Part shown: positions 61,859 to 64,000 of the stretch, piece after piece
Layout: each line of letters opens with the position of its first letter
Numbering within the stretch: the stretch's first letter is position 1
DNA from: Stratiolaelaps scimitus
Taxonomy: Eukaryota; Arthropoda; Arachnida; Mesostigmata; Laelapidae
Assembly (NCBI GenBank): GCA_019614645.1
Contig: JABWDB010000006.1
Span: 4,464,001-4,528,000 of the forward strand
DNA: 64,000 nucleotides
Direction: 5' to 3'
Notes under the pieces: model-generated
Database searches by the model: none
Told to the model about the DNA's origin: nothing
Seen by the model: the letters and a program-made list of their open reading frames with translations, nothing else
Made by a program: the position numbers and the translations under genes

Positions 61859-64000
61859 GCCGTATCAAAAAGACTTATCTCCACTGATGGTGTATAATAT
61901 AATTGAATCCTGTATTGGATATATCAGGCGGGTTCTTATATCAGAGGAAATCTTAACAATATGTACATCTAATATATAATATAACATTGATAGAAAATGC
62001 AACCAACGTTCAGTTAAGTTGCTATTTACAGATAATCACAATTCTTTATAATTTAAAGTGACAGAATATAACTAAGTGTATGTGTCCTATAACATCTGTG
62101 CCATGCTATATATATATACTACTAATACAAAGTTTCGGCCTTATTTGTTAAATCGGTGCTAATTGCCACAGTAATCGGCTTTCGCTCCCGAATATCTATT
62201 GCGGTTTTTGCTTATTAAGTGACATTATCCAGCGGATGACGATCCTGTTAATGACGGCACCACAATACAGCAATCATTTATCTAATTAAAATACAGTGTA
62301 CATTTTACTATATATGACGGCACTTTGTGCGCAATGCTGGCGACTCCGATATTTACGAGGACCATTGCGAGCTATCCATGGAACGATCGCCCGCCTGAGC
62401 GACAACGGCCGGGTGGCGCCATCTATCGACATCCAGGTGAACTTCATATGTAAAGGTCATCGTCAAAAGGGCGGCGTATATATATATAGTGTTTCGCGAA
62501 ATGTTTGCTATCAGAAAGAAATCACGCATCACATTGATTCGATTTGTTGATAAACATTGAATCCTGTGATGATAATAATTAATAATAATAATAATAATAG
62601 CATGTGGTGAATCTCCTCTTCATTCAGCGTGTACATCCGCTCGGAAAGAACAACGATGAGCCTAAGGGTAATTAGATAAATTCAATCAACGGTGACTCGA
62701 AGGGTAATGACCGTAAAATATGTGGAGATTGACAATGAGGAATGCTTGTATGTCTTGAGCGAACTACTGTAAAAAGTCCGGTAGAAAAGGGGTGGAGCAG
62801 GAGGAGATGCAAACGTCAATAAAAAATATAAGTTGGACACGAAACCACGAGAAATGGAAATGGTCATCACTTCGAGGGCGAGGAGTGTGCCAACTATATT
62901 CGACGTGTCTTGTAGGCGATTTATTGTTAATTTGTGCCAAACAAATGGGTACTGCAACGGATGCAATGTAGCTCCTCGGTTACAACCTGATGATTATTAC
63001 AACGAAAAGGGGATGAGAGTTATCAACTGGTGCAACTGAAACGATTGATGAAAAATAGGAAAAATTATTATTAGACAGCCCCTTCGTCTAAGTCTCTATA
63101 TGTGTTCATCGTGTTAGAACTGACAGTGTGGATAGTCGAGCCAATACGTTTCGAGTCGTCGCCTTCCACCAGAACAGCAGGAAAGAGGTGAACTAATCAG
63201 CATAACTGCGACGCTCGTTGATCACTGCTTTGCGATCAAACTCAACGATCAAAGAAGAAGAAGAAGAAGAACAACAACAACAACAAAAAATGGCTCCATA
63301 CTATACGCATGTGCTAAGAGACGTTCTTATGAAATAATCACAGCTATTTGTAACGATTCGGCAGTCGTCACCGAAACTCACATCATGTATTTTTCTAGCG
63401 GTTGAGGAACGTCATGACAGCGGCGTTAGGCACGAGCCCGCCGCTGTTTGCAAGAAATTGTCAAATCGCAGTCAGTAATCGTACACAGGGTTCGAGATGA
63501 CATGATGGCTGGTTTCCCTTTGGACTGAATGTGGCATAAGTCGTCTATAATACGCTGAGAAAATTGTTGAAGCAACACGTTGGCTACATCGATGTTGAAT
63601 TCAGCATGTCCCTGTCTCTGTTGTCGTCTGGTTTCGGTAGGTGTTATCACTACAATGGTTTCTTGATGATAATAAGACCCCCCACCCACCCAGCCATAAT
63701 CCCCCATGTTCGAAAACATCGGCGACATTCTCCGAAGTGAATCTGGTCTCAGCTCGCTGCCCTCACCGTGGATACTCTCTCTCTCTCTCTCTCTCTACAA
63801 CTATGACTGAAGCTGATAGATTTGATCCCTTTTGTACACAGTGATATTCGTCGGCCTTTTCCACACGTTCCTAAAGATGTAGACGATTCATACGGTGACT
63901 TATATATATATATACGCATACATAGATGGTACGACTGTAGTATAGACACCCACTCATTTATGCATTGTCGTGCCCGGCTCTCTCAAAAAGCCATATCTCA

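Larger units (their letters stand above)
59301..64000. other. AT-richer unique region with one unrecognised ORF
   Basis: Apart from 60514-60939 there is the A-tailed tRNA-like fragment (61108), the TA34 tract (61824), an AAT tract (62579-62600), GAA/CAA run (63252-63287) and a CT tract (63776-63796). A plus frame at 62833-63039 has ordinary composition but no known match. Confidence 0.6.

Overview
The window looks like non-coding, repeat-rich DNA from an animal Hox cluster, most likely a protostome and probably an arthropod. The evidence is one clear Hox first exon on the minus strand, a degenerate non-LTR retrotransposon, tRNA-derived SINE-like repeats, more than twenty (TA)n tracts, and many islands of triplet repeats. 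No operons, ribosome binding sites or dense coding are present, so it is not prokaryotic. The species cannot be fixed from the sequence.

The one gene I can support is at 50714-51464 (minus strand). It encodes a 250-residue Hox N-terminus that begins MNSYF and ends in the hexapeptide YPWMK, just before a GTAAGT splice donor. YPWMK followed by a GY pair is closest to the ftz/Lox5 class, but only the homeodomain could settle this. I searched both strands by eye for the homeobox (the WFQNRR core) and did not find it. The homeobox exon is therefore probably left of base 1, which would make the first intron more than 50 kb. On that reading, bases 1-50707 are intron and cis-regulatory DNA, and bases above 51465 are the leader, promoter and upstream intergenic DNA.

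Layout: 1-28.9 kb alternates between GC-rich islands full of CAG/CTG, CCG and CAA/GTT triplets (3.2-4.7, 5.5-9.7, 11.5-14.5, 15.7-17.5, 20.3-21.2 and 26.6-28.8 kb) and ordinary unique sequence. From 28.9 to 44.8 kb the DNA is more AT-rich, with many (TA)n and (AAT)n tracts and two long perfect hairpins (24 bp and 17 bp arms). A decayed LINE reverse transcriptase lies at 45.85-47.07 kb. A perfect 26-unit CAG tract is at 48.75 kb and the Hox exon is at 50.7-51.5 kb. From 52.9 to 59.3 kb is another GC-rich island, which includes a SINE-like composite at 55.7-56.0 kb. From 59.3 to 64 kb is AT-richer DNA with one unrecognised open frame (60514-60939).

Most long open frames in the window are runs of low-complexity triplets (poly-A, poly-L, poly-S, poly-R on both strands) and are not genes. 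The most notable structural signal beyond the Hox exon is a set of perfect short-loop inverted repeats, the best being far beyond chance expectation.
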